Below the pieces are notes generated by a model. That model was not told where the DNA came from, did not search any database, and saw only the letters and a program-made list of their open reading frames with translations. A program made the translations under genes and the position numbers. A stretch of DNA of 64,000 nt, taken from Erginobacter sp964587835. GTDB taxonomy: Bacteria > Auribacterota > Erginobacteria > Erginobacterales > Erginobacteraceae. Shown here piece by piece: positions 23,047 through 32,000 of the stretch. The number at the start of each line of letters is the position of its first letter. Position 1 is the stretch's first letter. Location of the stretch: the NCBI GenBank assembly GCA_964587835.1, contig CAZPMN010000003.1, positions 77,480-141,479 of the forward strand. The letters are read 5' to 3'.

Positions 23047-23126
23047 TTTCACCCTGCAGAAGGTGAAAATCTATATTCACCGGTGTCTGAATATTATTGC
23101 AAAAAGGTTATGAATATCGTAACCTT
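23047..23126. promoter_or_regulatory. Operator-like inverted repeats upstream of abiE
   Basis: Three 6-mers alternate with exact 8-nt spacers: TTCACC (23048), GGTGAA (23062), TTCACC (23076). A separate 23-bp inverted repeat, AAGGTTA-N9-TAACCTT, spans 23104-23126, just before the first start codon. AbiEi antitoxins are known to autorepress by binding inverted repeats of about this size upstream of their own gene. Confidence 0.55.
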
Positions 23127-23138
23127 CCTGCAAATTCT

Positions 23139-23804
23139 ATGGTGCAAGCTATGCAAACATTAACCGAGAAAGTTTACCGGCTGGCTCCTCCGGGCGGAAT
23201 TTTTGCTGAATCCGTGGTGCGAAATCTCTTGCCGTCGGCCTCGGATACAGCCCGGAAACAGTTCATCTACCGGGCGGTGAGCAACGGAGAGATCCTGAGA
23301 CTCAAGCCCGGACTTTACTGCCTGGCGGAAGCATATCGAAAAACCCATCCCCACCCGTTTGTTGTGGCCGGCTTGCTTCATTCTCCCTCCCACATCAGCC
23401 TGGAATCAGCGCTCTCGTATTATGGACTGATCCCGGAGGCGGTCCACGGCGTAACCAGTGTGACCGACCGCCGAGGCCGGACGTTCCGGACGCCGCTGGG
23501 AGATTTCAGTTTTACAAGAGTCCCCGCCGACGAACCCCGTGCCGGAGTCCGGCATATCAATATCGATAACCAGGGATGGATCTTCATCGCCGGGCCGATG
23601 AGGGCTATTGCCGATTTGATCTATCTGCGAAAAGGGGTCTTCTGGAAAAAAGACGGCTTAAGATTTCTAACGGAATCCCTGCGCATTGAAAAAGACGATC
23701 TTCATAAGATCCCGCTGGATGATTACGAAGAAGTCTTCAGCAGCCTGAGAAACAAAAGAACTAAAACATATCTCAAAGGTCTGAGATCGGAGTTGGAGCG
23801 ATGA
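23139..23804 (+). CDS. AbiEi-type antitoxin/transcriptional regulator (type IV TA)
   Basis: The protein has the AbiEi layout. An N-terminal winged-helix-like region (residues about 8-65, with VVRNLLPSASDTARKQFIYR and LRLKPGLYCLA) is followed by the AbiEi C-terminal domain containing SLESALSYYGLIPEAVHGVTSVT and IAGPMRAIADLIYLRKG. In type IV systems it represses its own operon and counters the nucleotidyltransferase toxin indirectly. Starts at 23139 (221 residues) or 23151 are both possible; neither has a clear ribosome binding site. Its stop overlaps the toxin start by ATGA. Base composition is less GC-rich than neighbouring core genes, consistent with transfer. Confidence 0.87.
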   Translation: MVQAMQTLTEKVYRLAPPGGIFAESVVRNLLPSASDTARKQFIYRAVSNGEILRLKPGLYCLAEAYRKTHPHPFVVAGLLHSPSHISLESALSYYGLIPEAVHGVTSVTDRRGRTFRTPLGDFSFTRVPADEPRAGVRHINIDNQGWIFIAGPMRAIADLIYLRKGVFWKKDGLRFLTESLRIEKDDLHKIPLDDYEEVFSSLRNKRTKTYLKGLRSELER

Positions 23805-24667
23805 TTGGAGAGATTATCAGCGAAAGAGTGCGGGATTATGCTCCAGTCGACGCCCTGGAGCAGGAGAATATTCTGGTCGAACTGCTTCAGCGCTACGTAT
23901 TGGCCGCGCTTTCCCGGACCCGCTTTTTTTCCCAGGCCGGTTTTCACGGCGGGACCTGCCTTCATATCTGTTACGGGATAAGACGTTTCTCGGAAGATCT
24001 TGATTTCCTGCTGAAAGAACCCGATCCAAGTTTTGCTTGGGGGCCGTATATTGAGAAGGTTATCGCGGACAACCGGGATGAAGGGATCCGTTTCGAACCT
24101 CAGGACAAATCGAAATCGGGAACGGCGGTGAAAAAGTATTTTTTGAAAACCGGACTCAGCGGGGAAGAGATGCGGGGATTAAAACTTCCTTTTCCTCGCC
24201 ACCCGGGCCAAAAGATCCGGATCAAGCTGGAAGCGGATGCCGATCCCCCCGGCGGGTCGGGCTTCGAGACGCGATACATCGATTTCCCAATGACGGCGGC
24301 AATCACAACTCAAACTCTTGCCTCGGGGTTCGCGACCAAATCACACGCCTTGCTTTGCCGGGAGTATGTCAAGGGTAGGGACTGGTATGACTTTCTCTGG
24401 TACGTCACGAAAAAAATTGTCCCCGATTCGGCGCTTCTCGCTAATGCCCTTAAACAGCAGGGGCCGTGGGCCGGTCAATCCATCCGGATGACCCGCGCGT
24501 GGTATCTTGAAACGATGAGGCAGAGGATCAAAGAAATCGACTGGGGCAAAGCCAGAGAGGACGTCAATCGTTTTATCCCCGCCCGGGAGCGGGAGAGCCT
24601 TAATGCGTGGGGCCCGGACTTATTCCTGCAGTCCCTCGATCGAATGGCAGAGATTATGGGGGATTAA
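23801..24667 (+). CDS. AbiEii/AbiGii-family nucleotidyltransferase toxin
   Basis: The 288-residue protein belongs to the DUF1814/AbiEii nucleotidyltransferase family. The NTase motif GGTCLHICYG (residues 50-59) followed by RRFSEDLDFLL (61-71) supplies the G[GS]x site and metal-binding DxD. IRIKLEADAD follows near 147 and REYVKGRDWYDFLWYV near 190. Related toxins transfer nucleotides, for some members onto tRNA acceptor stems; the target here is unknown. It is coupled to the AbiEi gene by ATGA, and a hairpin terminator lies about 140 nt downstream. Confidence 0.9.
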   Translation: MIGEIISERVRDYAPVDALEQENILVELLQRYVLAALSRTRFFSQAGFHGGTCLHICYGIRRFSEDLDFLLKEPDPSFAWGPYIEKVIADNRDEGIRFEPQDKSKSGTAVKKYFLKTGLSGEEMRGLKLPFPRHPGQKIRIKLEADADPPGGSGFETRYIDFPMTAAITTQTLASGFATKSHALLCREYVKGRDWYDFLWYVTKKIVPDSALLANALKQQGPWAGQSIRMTRAWYLETMRQRIKEIDWGKAREDVNRFIPARERESLNAWGPDLFLQSLDRMAEIMGD

Positions 24668-24784
24668 CGGAGCGGATCATCGTCGTCCCTTTCGTCAGCA
24701 CAATCTTGTAATTTTTTGCCGCCCATCCCTTACTATCCGGAAGCAGATCTTCATAAAATTCCAGATCAACCACGCTCTGGGACA

Positions 24785-24802
24785 CCCGTCATCCCCGTAA
24801 AT
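24785..24802 (+). repeat. Imperfect copy of the tRNA-Asp 3' end
   Basis: CCCGTCATCCCCGTAAAT matches the tRNA-Asp 3' end and flank (22887-22904) at 15 of 18 positions and is likewise followed by a hairpin. A third, 10-nt exact match (TCGTCCCCGT) lies at 24871-24880. Possible attachment-site remnants bracketing abiE. Confidence 0.45.
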
Positions 24803-24804
24803 AA

Positions 24805-24840
24805 GCCGGAGGTGAATTTTACCTCCGGCCTCTTTATTTT
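24805..24840 (+). terminator. Hairpin terminator after abiE
   Basis: GCCGGAGGT / ACCTCCGGC form a perfect 9-bp stem with a 7-nt loop, followed by CTCTTTATTTT. Confidence 0.75.
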
Positions 24841-24906
24841 GGGGAGAGTTGTCCCGGTCACAGACCGGGATCGTCCCCGTTAGCGAAATTCGTTCGCAGC
24901 AAAAAA

Positions 24907-24935
24907 TTGACCTGAGCGGCAGATTGGAGTATTAT
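24907..24935 (+). promoter_or_regulatory. Strong predicted leaderless promoter of TA module
   Basis: TTGACC (24907-24912), exact 17-nt spacer, TATTAT (24930-24935), then TTCAGT and the ATG at 24942. No ribosome binding site fits, so a leaderless antitoxin mRNA is predicted. Confidence 0.65.
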
Positions 24936-24941
24936 TTCAGT

Positions 24942-25172
24942 ATGAGCATAACAGCAGAGAAGGTCATAACAGAAGCCCTGGCCCTCTCCCCGCAGGCGCG
25001 GGCGTTCGTGGCCGAGCGCCTGATTGAAAGCCTTGACGCCGGCCCGGGAGAAGCTATTTCCCCGGCGTGGCGCGACGAACTGCGCAAGCGATGCCGGGAG
25101 ATGGACGAGGGCGCGGTCGAGTTGCGCGAGGCCGCCGATGTGTTTGCTCAAGCCTATGCTGCGCTCGGATGA
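24942..25172 (+). CDS. Addiction-module antitoxin (PF09720 type)
   Basis: The 76-residue protein matches the unstable antitoxin family PF09720/TIGR02574: EKVITEALALSPQARAFVAERLIESLD, then a PAWRDELRKRCREMDEGAVE segment preceding a C-terminal amphipathic helix. Such antitoxins bind and neutralise ParE/RelE-like toxins encoded next door. The ATG at 24942 is fixed by the conserved N-terminus and by the promoter 6 nt upstream. Its stop overlaps the toxin start by ATGA. Confidence 0.85.
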   Translation: MSITAEKVITEALALSPQARAFVAERLIESLDAGPGEAISPAWRDELRKRCREMDEGAVELREAADVFAQAYAALG

Positions 25173-25459
25173 AGCCCATCCGATTTCATCCGGACGCCGA
25201 TACGGAGATGCTTGATGCCGCGGTATGGTACGAATCCCAACAACCAGCCCTCGGCAAGCGTTTCCTTGCCGCCGTCCAGGATACCCTGAATCGGATTGAG
25301 CTGAACCCCGAGCTCTACGCCCCCGTCGAGGGGGATGTCCGACGATGCCTGACCAGGACTTTTCCCTTCGGCGTTTTATTCCGGATCAAACCAGATTTCA
25401 TCGCAGTCATAGGCGTAATGCATCTGCATCGCGAGCCGGATTACTGGAAAAGTCGGTAA
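25169..25459 (+). CDS. ParE/RelE-superfamily toxin
   Basis: The 96 residues show the ParE/RelE fold pattern: MKPIRFHPDADTEMLDAAVWYE at the N-terminus, FLAAVQDTLNRIELNPELYA in the helical part, RRCLTRTFPFGVLFRI strand with the conserved Arg, and the C-terminal HLHREPDYWKSR. It may inhibit gyrase or cleave mRNA at the ribosome; residues do not decide between them. It is coupled to the antitoxin by ATGA. The final codons AGT CGG TAA resemble the CGGTAAT repeat family seen at other gene ends. Confidence 0.87.
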   Translation: MKPIRFHPDADTEMLDAAVWYESQQPALGKRFLAAVQDTLNRIELNPELYAPVEGDVRRCLTRTFPFGVLFRIKPDFIAVIGVMHLHREPDYWKSR

Positions 25460-25501
25460 TTGTCGCGAAGCGGTGCCGGCTGTCGCCGCTCACCGCTGAC
25501 T

Positions 25502-25717
25502 ATGATCCCACAGTATCTCCCGGTGCCCATCCCGAACCGTCCGGAACAGGGTGAGCCTATTGACGAGCCCCAGAAGAACCCGGAACCGGCCATCGAGCTG
25601 ATTCTGGAGGGGATCGCCGAACTCGGGATCTCCCCCCGCCGGAACGAGACCATCACGACCAAGCTCGAAGTCGATACCAATTTCAACACCAGTCCACAAA
25701 CGGCGCACGGATTATGA
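25502..25717 (+). CDS. Possible 71-residue protein upstream of NUDIX gene
   Basis: No family is recognised. The frame has about 75% G or C at third positions, higher than the opposite frame, and ends with an ATGA overlap onto the NUDIX start, as real coupled genes do here. The product is Pro/Glu-rich with one predicted helix (PAIELILEGIAELG). No ribosome binding site precedes the ATG. If not coding, the 254-nt spacer holds only a short degenerate repeat near 25480. Confidence 0.35.
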   Translation: MIPQYLPVPIPNRPEQGEPIDEPQKNPEPAIELILEGIAELGISPRRNETITTKLEVDTNFNTSPQTAHGL

Positions 25718-26142
25718 AACGATTCAGCGGGATAATCGCCGAGGTTTACCTGGTCCCGGTCCGGGAGGGGCGCATCCTGCTCCTGCGGCGTTACCGGACC
25801 GGCTACGAAGACGGAAACTACGGCCTGGTCTCCGGGCACGTAGAGGCGGGGGAGACCTGCCGGGAAGCGATGATCCGGGAGGCGGAAGAGGAGGCGGGCC
25901 TGGAGATCCAGGCCCGGGAGCTGGAGCTGGTCCATCTTATGCACCGGCTCTCGGAGAAGAAGAGAAGGATCGCCTTCTTCTTCCGCCCCGGGGAATGGCG
26001 CAATGAACCCGAGAACCGGGAGCCGGACAAGTGCGACGATATGAGCTGGCACTCCCTCGACCGCCTCCCCTTGAACACCATCCCCTACATCAGGGAAGCC
26101 TTGCGGCAGATCGCCGGGGAAAGCCGGTACAGTGAGTTCTGA
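25714..26142 (+). CDS. NUDIX hydrolase
   Basis: The 142-residue protein has a complete Nudix box, GHVEAGETCREAMIREAEEEAG (residues about 39-60), with the REAxxEEAG metal site. The core LVPVREGRILLLRRYRTG and YGLVSGHVE are typical of MutT-like pyrophosphohydrolases acting on nucleoside diphosphate-X compounds. The exact substrate is open. It is the first recognisable gene of a tight operon: its stop lies 11 nt inside the next gene, a PHP protein. Confidence 0.9.
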   Translation: MKRFSGIIAEVYLVPVREGRILLLRRYRTGYEDGNYGLVSGHVEAGETCREAMIREAEEEAGLEIQARELELVHLMHRLSEKKRRIAFFFRPGEWRNEPENREPDKCDDMSWHSLDRLPLNTIPYIREALRQIAGESRYSEF

Positions 26143-27646
26143 GTCCAGCCCATTCGTCCACCTCCACAATCATTTCTCCGGCTCGACCTCGGACAGCATC
26201 CTGAAACTGGACGAGGCGATCGGGGTGGCAAAAGACCGCCGACAGGTTGCCCTGGCGATCACCGACCACGGAAAATTATCCGCGATCTGGCCGTTTTACT
26301 TCCACTGCCTCGAGCGGGGGATCACTCCCCTGCTGGGCTGCGAACTCTATTTTCTCCCGGAGTCCTCCCGGCCCTCCCCGGTCGCCCACCTGGTGGTCCT
26401 GGCCAGAGACCTGCCGGGGCTCTTCAACCTGGTCCGGCTCTCTTCCTGGAGCTGGGAGCGCAACTTCTCCCCCCCCGATTACGGACTGGTGGACTGGAAT
26501 ATGCTGGAACGTTTCCGTGATGGACTGATCGTCCTCTCGGCCTGTATCAGCGGTCCGATCGGACTCGCCCTCCGGCGCCACCAGACCGCCCGGGCACAAG
26601 AACACTTTGACCGGCTGGAGGAGATCTTCGGGGATGATTTCTACCCCGAGGTCTCCGGCCACAACCTCAAGGAGCAACCCCGACTCAACCGGTTCATCGC
26701 CGACCAGTGCCGGCGGCACCACAAGATCCCCGTGGTCACCAACGACTGCCACTATCTGGCCGCCGCGGATTGGCGCGCCCACGACATCTTCGTCAAGACC
26801 GCCGACAAGTATCCCTCGGACTTCGCCTATTCGGCCCGCTGCTTCTACCTGAAAGACGATCGTGAGATGGCCGGCCTGGGGTTCCCTCCCGCCTGGCTGA
26901 ACAAGACCCGGGAGATAGCGGAGAAGACGACGGTTCACGTTGAACTTGACGGATACCTGAAACCCGGGTCCCCGGCCCCGGCCGAGAAGGCCGTCCGGCG
27001 CAGTCTGCCGGTAGTCCGCCCGCTTTGCCTCGGACCGGCGGCAGCGCTGCGGACCGCCGGGCGGGTCCTTAATTCGGAGAGCCGGAAACTCCATATCCTG
27101 GCCGGGCTGGCGGACGGCCGCGAGACGCTCGAAGAGTGCTCCCGAGGCAGCCGGGAATTTCGCGCCCTCATCGACACGGAACCCGAACTCTGGCGTGAAG
27201 CCCAAAAGCTGGAAGGCGTGGTGCGGGAGTTTATCCCTGATTTCCGCCGGTGGGTAGACCTGGACGCGAAGATGGCCCGTTTGATACCGATCCGGCTGAT
27301 CAACGGCGAACCGGCCGCGGATATTGAGGAGGGGATGCTGGCGAAGCTGGGGGTTGAGGCCCGGGCCGCCGCCGCGGAGGAGGAGGCGGCCGGAGTCGAT
27401 TTCACTGACGGCTACGCTTCCTGGTGGGATGACGACTACGACGATGTCATTGACAAGCTGGGCCGAATTGGTATAATTAGGCGGGATGTGTACTTCCTTT
27501 TGGGAGACAGCTGTCTCCGCCGGGGCCGGCGGAAGCAGGCTGTCATCTTCCTGGAACTGTTTCTGCGTTCCGGGGATATATCTTTCCACCGTGGTTTCCC
27601 CCGGCTGGCCCGGGAGTACCTGGAACGCTTGCGGGATCAAGGATGA
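26132..27646 (+). CDS. DnaE-derived PHP-domain protein lacking polymerase core
   Basis: Residues about 8-275 match the PHP domain of DNA polymerase III alpha closely: FVHLHNHFSG, LAITDHGKLSAIWPFY, GITPLLGCELYF, HLVVLARDLPGLFNLV, IPVVTNDCHYLAAADWRAHD, then NKTREIAEKTTVHVELDGYL. The palm with its PDIDIDF-type Asp motif is absent. Residues about 295-370 again resemble DnaE just after the catalytic Asps (ALRTAGRVL, LIDTEPELWREAQKLEGVVR), so some 270 residues have been lost internally. The C-terminus ends in a TPR-like unit (VYFLLGDSCLRRGRRKQAVIFLELFL). PHP metal ligands look intact, so phosphoesterase or exonuclease activity is possible. GTG start; overlaps both neighbours (11 nt and ATGA). Confidence 0.85.
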   Translation: MSSESSPFVHLHNHFSGSTSDSILKLDEAIGVAKDRRQVALAITDHGKLSAIWPFYFHCLERGITPLLGCELYFLPESSRPSPVAHLVVLARDLPGLFNLVRLSSWSWERNFSPPDYGLVDWNMLERFRDGLIVLSACISGPIGLALRRHQTARAQEHFDRLEEIFGDDFYPEVSGHNLKEQPRLNRFIADQCRRHHKIPVVTNDCHYLAAADWRAHDIFVKTADKYPSDFAYSARCFYLKDDREMAGLGFPPAWLNKTREIAEKTTVHVELDGYLKPGSPAPAEKAVRRSLPVVRPLCLGPAAALRTAGRVLNSESRKLHILAGLADGRETLEECSRGSREFRALIDTEPELWREAQKLEGVVREFIPDFRRWVDLDAKMARLIPIRLINGEPAADIEEGMLAKLGVEARAAAAEEEAAGVDFTDGYASWWDDDYDDVIDKLGRIGIIRRDVYFLLGDSCLRRGRRKQAVIFLELFLRSGDISFHRGFPRLAREYLERLRDQG

Positions 27647-28860
27647 GCGGCAAGTCTGACAGTCTGGATAGGTTGTCCCAGCGTTACTGCCGGGAACTGC
27701 TGAAGATCAGCCTGGCGATAAACGCCGAGCTGGACCTGAAGGAACTGCTGGATATGATCGTCCACTCCGTGCGCGATCTGACCTCCTGCGACGATGCCAG
27801 CATAGTCCTCTGGTGTCCCCGCCAGGCCTGTTTCAAGATCGGGGCTTCCACCAATATCGGAGACACGGTCAGCCGGCGAGTCCGGCAATCCGGCGGGGCC
27901 AGCCGGTGGGTGGTGGATCACGGGAAACCGGTGGTCGTCAAGGACACCCGCCGGGATCCCTTCGTGGCCAACCCGATGATCCCCCAGGCGGGGATACTTT
28001 CCTACACCGGTGTCCCCATCAAGCAGGCCGACAAGGTAACGGGGGTGCTTTATGCCCTCTACCTGCGCGTTCACGCGGCCACCTCGGATGAACTGTGGGT
28101 AATGGAGCAGGCGGCAGCCAGCGCCGCCGCGGCCATCCATAACGCCAGCCTGGTCGATTCGTTGCGCAACCTGAATGCCTTCAAGAGCGCGATGACCCGG
28201 ATGCTGGTCCATGACCTGCGCAATCCCCTGACCACCTTGATGGGGGGGGTGGAACTGATGCAGCTGGAACTGGAGGAGACCAGCCCGGAATTTCAAAAGT
28301 GGCTGTCGGTCATTGGGCAGCAGGCCGCCCGGATGGATGGGATGATTACCAGCATCCTCACCTACGATAAGATCAACTCCATCGAGGAGATCGAGCGCAA
28401 GCCTCTTGACCTCAACCTTCTTGTCCGCGAGGCCGCCGCCGACCTCAAGGAAGCGGCGGTGCAGAAATCCCAACGGCTGAAGCGGCAGGTATCCGCCCAG
28501 CCTCTCTGGACTTACGGCAACCGGGTGATGCTCCGCGAAGCGGTCGAAAACCTGCTGATGAACGCCATCAAGTACACTCCCGCCGGGGGAAGTATAACCG
28601 TGAGGACCCGGCGGACCGGCAAGTATTGCCTGCTGACGGTCAGCGACACGGGACCGGGGATCCATCCGAAAGACCAGAAGAAGCTATTCCAGCCGTTTGT
28701 CCGGCTGGAACATCACAGCGGGGAAAGGGGCAGCGGTCTGGGCCTGTGCCTGGTGAAACTGATCATCGAGCGGCACGCCGGCGAGGTCGCCGTGGAGAGC
28801 ACTCCCGGAGAAGGATCGACCTTCTCGATCCGCCTGCCCCTCTTCACTGAGGGAGATTGA
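27643..28860 (+). CDS. Soluble GAF-domain sensor histidine kinase
   Basis: The 405 residues comprise a GAF domain (about 25-168), a HisKA helix with the phospho-acceptor in MLVHDLRNPLTTL (His190), and an HATPase domain with N-box LREAVENLLMNAIKYT, G1 DTGPGIHPKDQKKLF and G2 GSGLGLCLVKLIIE. No membrane helix is present, so the signal is cytoplasmic. ATGA overlap couples it to the PHP gene. No response regulator is encoded in the window, so its partner is elsewhere or it acts on an operon product. Confidence 0.92.
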   Translation: MSGKSDSLDRLSQRYCRELLKISLAINAELDLKELLDMIVHSVRDLTSCDDASIVLWCPRQACFKIGASTNIGDTVSRRVRQSGGASRWVVDHGKPVVVKDTRRDPFVANPMIPQAGILSYTGVPIKQADKVTGVLYALYLRVHAATSDELWVMEQAAASAAAAIHNASLVDSLRNLNAFKSAMTRMLVHDLRNPLTTLMGGVELMQLELEETSPEFQKWLSVIGQQAARMDGMITSILTYDKINSIEEIERKPLDLNLLVREAAADLKEAAVQKSQRLKRQVSAQPLWTYGNRVMLREAVENLLMNAIKYTPAGGSITVRTRRTGKYCLLTVSDTGPGIHPKDQKKLFQPFVRLEHHSGERGSGLGLCLVKLIIERHAGEVAVESTPGEGSTFSIRLPLFTEGD

Positions 28861-29069
28861 CCGCGAGCCGCGGGGGATCAGGTGACCCAAAGGCCTCCGC
28901 TTCCAGGACAGCCCCGCTTTTACGGCCGCTTCCGGGCAAAGTTTACCGAGGAAGCATTCTCCGCGGTCCGGCCGATAATGATCCCCAGGGTCCGTAAGGC
29001 GAAGATAATGGCCGGGTTTCGCTTCAAGGTCGGCTCCCATCTTCACGTTGGCGCTTACCGGCCGAACTC

Positions 29070-32000
29070 TTAACCGCGAGCGAGGTCGGCCAGTTCGGCA
29101 TCGATCCGGACTACCCTGCCCTTTCGGATATCACGGGCGGCGCTGCCCCTGACCTCGCCGCCGGCGACGGCGACTTTCCGACCGTTGCCGTAGGTGAGCC
29201 GGTAGTTGACCACGCCTGTCCCCGACTGCCGGGAGACCGGACCCTGGCCCCCGCGGTGATAGACGACCAGGATCCGGCCGAGCAGGAGAAAGGCGAAAGA
29301 ACCGGCCGGCAGCCTTAGTTTTTTCCGCCGGCCGGATCGATCCAGGTACCCGGTTTCACGCCCTGAACGGGTGAATAGCCATTCGGGAAGTGCGGGATCA
29401 AGACGGAAAGCGAGACGGGCGTCGCCTCCCAGGTAGAAGGGCCGGGGACCGGCGGTCATCAGGGTCCAGATGTGGATCATCTCCCCGGTGACCCCGCTCA
29501 GCCGGGGCTGGAGACCGCGGCCGTGCAGCGTCGGGTCCGGAAAGGCGGAGGAGACGATGAAGGAGACGTTCTCCAGGGGACTGCGGCCGTAAACCTCCGG
29601 GGAGAGGAAGGGAGGAAGCGCCGTCTTCAGGTCGGCGAAGAACTCCCGGTGGAGACCGGCGCGGAGCAGCTCGAGCAGGTACTTGAACTCCATATGGGTG
29701 TAGATCGATTCGTTCTCGATCCAGCCCGGGCCCCAGGCCTTGACCCTCCCGATCTCGAACGGCGCCTCCTCGAGGGACTCGCAGACCTTGTACATCTTCA
29801 GCTTCCCGTCGAAGAGCCCGGAATCCCGGACCGCCCGGTAGATGGTTTCGCCTCCTTCCGGATGCACCCGGAGGTAGTGAACCGGCCCCTCGAGGAAGAG
29901 GGGGAGCGGTTCCTGACGGAAGGAGAGCGGCTCGACCAGGGGGAGTCCGTCGGGGTTGCGCAGGATTTGGCCATCGCTCCCCCGGCAGCGGCGAAAGCGG
30001 GTGACCCGGTTGACCAGGTAGGTGTAGGGAATTCCGGCCGGGTTGAAGACCCGGCGGCGATTCTCCGGACGGTAGATGAGTCGGACCACCTTCAGCCCCG
30101 ATTCGAGGAAGCAGGCCAGTTCATCCCGGGTCAGGGTCTTCTCCCCTCCCCCGATGCCATAGGCGGTGGCGGCGCGGTACTTCTCCTTCAGGGTGTTGCT
30201 CAGGTCCCAGTAGCGGCGGGGGCCGATCTTGCCGGCCCCCCGGCGGGCGGCCAGCCGGGTCAGGCTGGCGATAAAATCGGCCAGCTCGGAATAAACCCGG
30301 ACCGGCCGCTCGAGGCCGGCGAGACAAGAAAGGAGGAATTCCAGGGCCCGCTCCAGCTCGAAGGTCTGGCAGAGCGAGGAGCCATTGATCCCGGGCAATC
30401 CGTTCATCGAGTCGTTCCAGCCGGGCTTGTCGGCCTCCATCTCGATCCCGAACCCCTCCGGATCAAGGGTGGCCAAACGGTTAGCGACCAGGCAGAGCAG
30501 CTTGGTCAGGAGGCAGGTGTAGTAGACCTCCCCCCGGCCGCGCCGGGCCCGCATCCGGAGGGGGGAGCTTTCCCGGGCGGCGATCATCGCCGATTTCTTC
30601 CCGTCGCGGACCACGGCGCCGTAGCGCCTCACACCCTCGTCGGTGAGAACGTACTTCTCCGAGCGGGGCACGACCAGGTCGGGGTTGTCGTAAAAATAAT
30701 ACCGCCGGTTCCCCACCAGCAGCTCCTCGGCCCGATCGGGGAAGACGGAAAGGAAGGCGTCAAGGAGGTCAAGGTTGTAGAGCCAGTGGTCGACCCAGTA
30801 GCCTTCGTGGACCCCGGCGGAGTCCTCCTCGACGCAGAAGCCGAGCAGCTTGTTCAGCAGCCGGCCGGGGTTATTCGACCCCCGGATTTTCAGTTTTTCG
30901 GCCGCCATCGCGAACTCTCCCGGAGAGAAGGAGCCGGCGAGCAGCTCGCCCAGCCGGCGGGATTTCTCCTTCCCGGCGATAGTTTTCAGCCAGCGGCGGC
31001 AGCCCGCCCGGTTCTCGACCCGATAAACGACCTGGTTGACCTCCAGGGGGTTGTAACCGTCGGTCTGGATCAGGTTGAGGAAGAGCCGGATGTTCTCGTC
31101 CTCGGTCTCGGGGAAGAACCTCACGTCGCAGCGCCGGTTCTGGTTGACGGAGCGGTAGTGCCCGGTCCCCTGGGAGTAGTAGGTGGGGTCGAGGACGAAA
31201 AAATGGTAATCGCGCTCCAGGTCGCCGTTCTGGCGGGAGTAGAGGTAGAAGGCCGATTTCCCCTCGGCGGCGTTAAAGACGGTCGGCATCCCTCCCCGGA
31301 TCACGTTGTCGAGAAAGGTCTGCCGGCAGTAGTTATCGAAGTCGGGCTCGCCGGAGGCGGTGAAGCACAGATCCTCGATCCCCCGGACCAACTCCGCGTT
31401 CTCCTTGCGCTTGGCGGCCAGGTAGCGGGGACCGAGACGCCGGATCAACCCCGGTATCTCTTCCTCGTCTTCCTGGCCGATCACGGAGTAAATCCGGAAG
31501 GTCTCTCCCGGTTTAAGGCGGAACGGCGCGGCAGCGAAGGCGCAGGGCGTTTTGTTCTGCCGGGCCTGGCTCTGCTGGAATACCTCGCCCGGGGCTAGCC
31601 GGGCCAGGCGCCAGGGCTGGTCGTAGATCTCGCTGTCGGCGAAGATTACCGCCGGATCGACGATGTAGGAGGTCCGGCGGGGGTCGGGCCGGTCGGAGGC
31701 AAAGGCGGCGTAGAAGTTGCCCCGGCGGATTTGCTCGATTTGCTCTACGTCGGCCGGGCTCTGCTTGAGCCGGAAGAGCGGCACCCCAAAGCAATCGAAG
31801 ACCCCGATCATCCCCTCGATATGGCGGGCGGTGGTCTTAAGGATCTCCAGGTCGCAGCCGAAGGGAAGGATCCGGGCCGCCCCGTCGACCACCTCTCCCT
31901 CCAGGGTCCGCTGGGAGATATTGCGCAGGGAGAGGACCCGGACCAGGGCGGGAAAGCTCTCCCCGGGTAGGGTGTAGTAATCCACCCCGGTCACCAGTCC

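Noticed and set aside
28882..29073. 63-codon open frame between the histidine kinase and the phosphorylase
   Set aside because: GC-rich third positions are suggestive, but there is no ribosome binding site, no recognisable motif and it runs into the 3' end of the convergent gene.
29472..31598. 708-codon open frame on the plus strand
   Set aside because: It is exactly antisense to the glucan phosphorylase gene, is rich in Pro/Gly/Glu in the way of GC-rich shadow frames, and shows no domain.
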